From positions 3,347,510 through 3,411,509 of the forward strand of contig JAJEKV010000046.1 of the NCBI GenBank assembly GCA_021234155.1: a DNA stretch of 64,000 nt, given 5' to 3'. The translations under genes and the position numbers were made by a program. How positions within the stretch are numbered: the stretch's first letter is position 1; each line of letters starts with the position of its first letter. The notes beneath the pieces were generated by a model. That model was not told the origin of the DNA and made no database searches. It was given only the letters and a program-made list of their open reading frames with translations. The DNA comes from Isoetes taiwanensis (lineage: Eukaryota > Streptophyta > Lycopodiopsida > Isoetales > Isoetaceae). Shown one piece after another: positions 60,156 to 64,000 of this stretch.

Positions 60156-60359
60156 ATAAAATAATGCGGGGGTAGAGCAGAGAGGAGGCTCTCCCTCACC
60201 AAATGCTAAACAAAACAATGGAATAGTGGAACAGAGAGGAGGCTCCCCCTTGCCAATTTCCAAGACGAGATCGGCTGACCTCCCTTCAGAATCTTGCAAG
60301 ATGGACATGGTTGATGCTAGCTCTATTGGAATGGAGGTGGAACATAATAGTTAGGGCAC

Positions 60360-61006
60360 ATGAACCTTTTGTCATGGAATGTGAAGGGAGTGGCTTCTTC
60401 CCCAAGTAAAAGGAGCAGGTTATCTTTTTAATTGTCTAAGTTTTCTACTACCTTTTATTGCCTTCAAGAGCATAAATGCCGCCGAGGTGATGTACATAAA
60501 GTAGCTAATATGTTTGGATGTGACTATAATGTCGTGGTGTCTGTTGCTGATGCATCTAAGGCTGCTGACTATTACTCAAACAGATAGGTTTGGGCGATGG
60601 ATAATAATCAAGTGGAAAGATAAGGGCCAAGAATGGGGTTTGATAAATGTCTATGTTCATAATAGACCTTGCCAGCGTGGTGCTTTGTGAGCAGAACAAT
60701 CGTTATGCCTTTTACACGATTGCCAGTTTATAGAGATTGATGGTGATCAGTCCTTCACGTGGTATAATGGTTGGACAGGAGTTGGCAGAGCTTATACAAA
60801 ACATGATAGAGGATACTTTAATACTTTGCATCTACTTTTTTCTAGTATATTTTCGTCACTCGAATCTTCTGGATAGCTCCGTGTCTGATCATAATCCGCA
60901 ACTCTTATCCAATAATGTAGCTAATTGTCGTAGACCTACTCGAACTTACTTTAAGCTTAATTGCAAGTACTTGGAGAATGATGAGTTCAAGATGGATTGT
61001 AATTGA
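60360..61006 (+). pseudogene. LINE B endonuclease domain
   Basis: ATG at 60360 opens MNLLSWNVKGVASSPSKRSR, the classic start of plant L1 ORF2, then a stop, FYCLQEHKCR (the catalytic glutamate region), GLINVYVHN, and SVSDHNPQLLSN near 60875 (SDH motif). The middle is shortened and frameshifted. Confidence 0.75.
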
Positions 61007-61059
61007 GTGTGTTCTCGGGCCATCTCACCTCGTAGGGCATCTCTGGGATTGTTGCAGCA

Positions 61060-62681
61060 TTGTCGACAGTGAAATCATTTGCAAAAAAATGGGGGAGAGT
61101 CAGAGCTGCTGAAGCTAGAGGTCTCTTCACTGGATTGTACCAGGAATTAAAACAACTTCGTGATTGTGGCCCTACTAGTAGAATTAGAGAAAAGGAGTTA
61201 CTATCTCAGATCAAAGCTATAGAAACTGTAAAAGCTACTGAAGCCAAGGTGAAGGCAGGGTTGCAATGGTTCAATGATGGAGATATCTATACTCGATTCT
61301 TTTTTGCCACTACAAGAAGAAGGAAACTTGCCACTTCTATATATTCTTTGGTGTTGCCAGATGGCTCTCTTATCTCTGATCCTGTGCATCTTAATCAGTA
61401 TCTTCATCATCACTTTTCTACATTCTTTGCACGACGTCCATTGCCCTTTCAAGAGGACATGCAATCGACTGTATTGATTAAGGTACGTCACATTAATTCT
61501 GAAAAGCAGAGGTTGCTTCTTGAGTCTAATATTGTGAAGGAGGATTTAAAAGGAGCTGTGGATCTCTTAGAAACGGACAAATGCCCTGGTCTAGATGGCT
61601 TCCCTATTGAATTTTTTCAGAAGTGCTGAAACTTGTTGGAGGATGATGTATAGGATGCCTTCTGTGAGTATCAGAGATTTAGGTGCCTTGATAAGATTTT
61701 GAACACGGGTTGTATCTCCCTGATTCCAAAGAGCAAGGAACCCAAGACCATTTCTGACTGGCGACTTATTACATTGCTTTCCTCTGTGTACAAGATTTTT
61801 GCTAAGACATTGGCAGAAAAAGTTTGAGACATTTTGGCTGACTCTACCTCATCAACACAATCTAGCTTTCTCCCTCGTCATTGTATTCTCAAGAACGTAG
61901 CTGTTATATACGAGGGAATATATTGGGCCTAGTTACAAGGTCATAGAGCGGTGTATCTTAAGCTTCATTTTGCTAAAACCTACGGTAGTGTTGATTGGGG
62001 TTTCTTGGAGAAGTGTCTTCTTGCTCTTGGGTCCATAGAGTCATTTATAAGAAATATCATGAAGCTTTATATGTCAGCAAGGTCTAATGTACTATTTCAA
62101 AGCAAGCCATTTGATATTTTTGTAGTGGGTAAAGGAATTCGGCAAGCTTGTCCTTTAGCACTTGCTCTTCACAATTGTGGCAGAAGTATTATCCCAACTT
62201 TTCTCGATGGCTATCCAAGATGGCATCATTCAAGGTCTGCCAATGGACGATGGTTCTCAAGAGGTATGTAATCAATATGCTGATGGCACTTTCTTGTTCC
62301 TAATTATCGAAGCTGAGAATTTTCATGATGCTAAGCTATTGTTAGACACATTCTTAGCATCAGGAGTTCTTGTGGGTTGGCAAAAGTGTATAGCTTTGTG
62401 GATGTTGGACAATCCCATCCCATCCCTCCCTGTATTTTGGACTATCCATGGAAGATTCTTCTGCATGGCAATACCACAAAGTTGCTTGGTATCTTTGTCG
62501 GAATTCACATTTCTGCTTTAGATGTTTGAGATGAAATTATTACACGGTTGCAAAAGCACTTATTTTCATAGAATACAGCTAAACTATCCATGCCCGAAAG
62601 GATCACTGTGGCTAAATGTGTTTTTTGTAATACTCATATCTACATGGCATCTACTCTATTAGCTTCTCAGTGTAACATGGA
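61060..62681 (+). pseudogene. LINE B reverse transcriptase, catalytic site mutated
   Basis: Motifs in order: VKAGLQWFNDGDIYTRFFFA (linker), ETDKCPGLDGFPIEFFQKC (RT motif 1), ISLIPKSKEPKTISDWRLIT, VYLKLHFAKTYGSVDWGFLE (motif A), GKGIRQACPLALAL (motif B), NQYADGTFLFLI (motif C, 62270-62305), and LSMPERITVAKCVF near the cut. Motif C reads Y-A-D-G where Y/F-A-D-D is required, so the second catalytic aspartate is lost. At least three frameshifts. Dead copy. Confidence 0.85.
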
Positions 62682-64000
62682 GGTGGCGTCCCCCTACTCA
62701 TATCACGATGCCCGCACTGTGAGTATACAAAGGAGTTCATCCCCGCACCCAGCTCCCATCGGAGTCTGTGGCCCTCCACATATCACCCGCGGACCGTCCC
62801 TGGAGTCCACGGTGGGAAGAGTGAAGGGGTCATTTTACCCGTCTCCTCGGTGGCCTACCTAGCCGCGAAGCGTAAACATACACGTCCCAAGAACATAACA
62901 TCATATATCCACCTCGAAGGGTGGCACATCAACATCCATGATAGACAAAGATCAAAGACAATACAAAGGAAGTTCTACCCAAGGCTCGGACTCCGGGGAT
63001 GGTGACAAGCTTGGGTCTCAGAGTTCAAAGGGCATAAACATGACAATGGATTGGGCTGGCATAAGAACATGGCTTAGGGTTGTCCACTCCATCCGCCCCT
63101 CTCCATTGCACACTTTGCGAGTAGGTTGAAAAGTGTTGGGACTGACAGTAGCCTCGCCGGGTGCATAGCCAAAGGGGCTATTCTGGGTTACATCTCCCCG
63201 GCCCCGGATGGGGCAGGTAGGGATCACTCCCTCCAGATCTACATGCCGACCCAAGGTCACTAGAGGGCCACTTGCCCTTATTCGACTTAACCCACCGGAA
63301 GGTGAACACCACCCCACGGGTGTCGAGCCCATGCCTTGCCCGCTTTTCGGTGGCAAGCCATTAGACCTAGTCACTCGATCCCGGTAGACTTTACACGCCC
63401 GGAGGGATCGGTCAAGGGTCCAACACTTAACCTCATTCTAAGCCGGTCCGGTCCCTTCACCCACAACCAGGTGGGCTCCGCATTACAAAAGGCGAAATCT
63501 AGTAATGCACTAAGAGGGACTAGCTAGGAGCATCATCTACTAAGCTTTAAGTCTCTACCCCCTTCCCAATATAATGAGTCCAAGAATAAAATTAGTCCAT
63601 CATATGAACATAAGTAATAAGAACTAATCTAACACATAGAGTTAGGTTCATTAGTTAGAGTCAGTGTCAGGATCTACTTGGCTACTAAGGGCGATTTAAT
63701 AGGCTAAACCTACTGGTTCGAAGGCTGGAATAAGGTTTAGGCTATTCAATCGACCAAATACCTGATCCCTGGTTCACTCCTCTTGATCCGAAGGCGTCCA
63801 TGTCTCTGTTCTCCTTTGGGATGCGGTCGGAAGGATGATCTGACACGCTGGGGCGCACGGGCAGATCGTGGAAGTTGGAATTGACTCCTCGGCGCGGAAT
63901 CCTGAGCTCCTAAGCCGTGGTGCTAAAAAGGGAATGTTAGGGTTTGGTGCCTTATGAAGGCTATCGCTTAGGTTTAGGGTTTCCATGACCCTTGGTCTAC
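62682..64000 (-). mobile_element. Third copy of the 1.47-kb LTR, truncated by the window edge
   Basis: Aligns with 29992-31270 and 39496-40775 over its full visible length, from (G)GTGGCGTCCCCCTAC to CATGACCCTTGGTCTAC. About 190 bp of the LTR remain outside. It sits inside LINE B. Whether it is solo or the end of a complete element cannot be told here. Confidence 0.88.

Larger units (their letters stand above)
58722..62681 (+). mobile_element. L1-type LINE B, plus strand, cut by an LTR insertion
   Basis: ORF1 region (58722-60155), endonuclease (60360-61006) and RT (61060-62681) are in the expected order. Frameshifts and stops occur in each part. The post-RT part and 3' tail are missing because an LTR begins at 62682; they may continue beyond the window. 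Confidence 0.85.

Noticed and set aside
39496-64000. One 24-kb LTR element using the LTRs at 39.5 and 62.7 kb
   Set aside because: The 5-bp TSD pairs the LTRs at 29992 and 40976, so the third LTR belongs to a separate insertion.

Overview
The window looks like nuclear DNA of a land plant with a large, repeat-rich genome. The evidence is a spliced mitochondrial-type CPN60 gene end, a plant SHAQKYF-class MYB fragment, a CRINKLY4-like receptor fragment with plant splice signals, and dense LINE, LTR, TRIM, Mutator-like and Helitron remains. I cannot name the species. Almost no intact host gene is present. Many coding remnants are broken by single-base indels, which may be real decay or uncorrected long-read consensus errors.

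Layout. 1-2.1 kb: last exon of CPN60, then a heat-shock-type promoter, then a CRINKLY4/RCC1-like exon broken by a 98-bp tandem duplication. 3-17 kb: a dispersed host repeat that carries a long (AG)n tract. One of these AG tracts has been split four times by LINEs of a single family, all in the same orientation, giving AG-LINE-AG-LINE-AG-LINE-AG-LINE-AG from about 7.45 to 15.91 kb. The second LINE looks full length (4.6 kb, coiled-coil-like N-terminus, APE endonuclease, reverse transcriptase, C-terminal CCHC). 18.9 kb: a Helitron-type 3' end. 19.7-24.9 kb: two head-to-tail copies of an unidentified element. 25-29.6 kb: nothing recognisable.

29.99-40.98 kb: a complete but decayed LTR retrotransposon on the minus strand (1.47-kb LTRs starting TGTG and ending CACA or TACA, 5-bp target duplication CTTGA, three internal tandem-repeat blocks). 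A third copy of its LTR starts at 62.68 kb inside a LINE and runs off the window. 43.26-44.60 kb: a 1.35-kb terminal-inverted-repeat element with exon-like pieces. 46.47-46.93 kb: a MYB fragment. 47.45-51.35 kb: a Mutator-like element with a perfect 9-bp target duplication, arrays of GGAAACCTCCC in both orientations at its ends, and an internal spliced gene. 51.8-55.8 kb: an L1-type LINE on the minus strand, split by a TRIM (53.90-54.63 kb) that has three LTRs, two primer sites and a 5-bp TSD. 58.7-62.7 kb: an L1-type LINE on the plus strand with a mutated RT catalytic site, cut by the third LTR.

The most promising novelty is the LINE family that appears to insert repeatedly into (AG)n/(TC)n microsatellites. 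The Mutator-like element with its own zinc-finger-like gene and the three-LTR TRIM come next.
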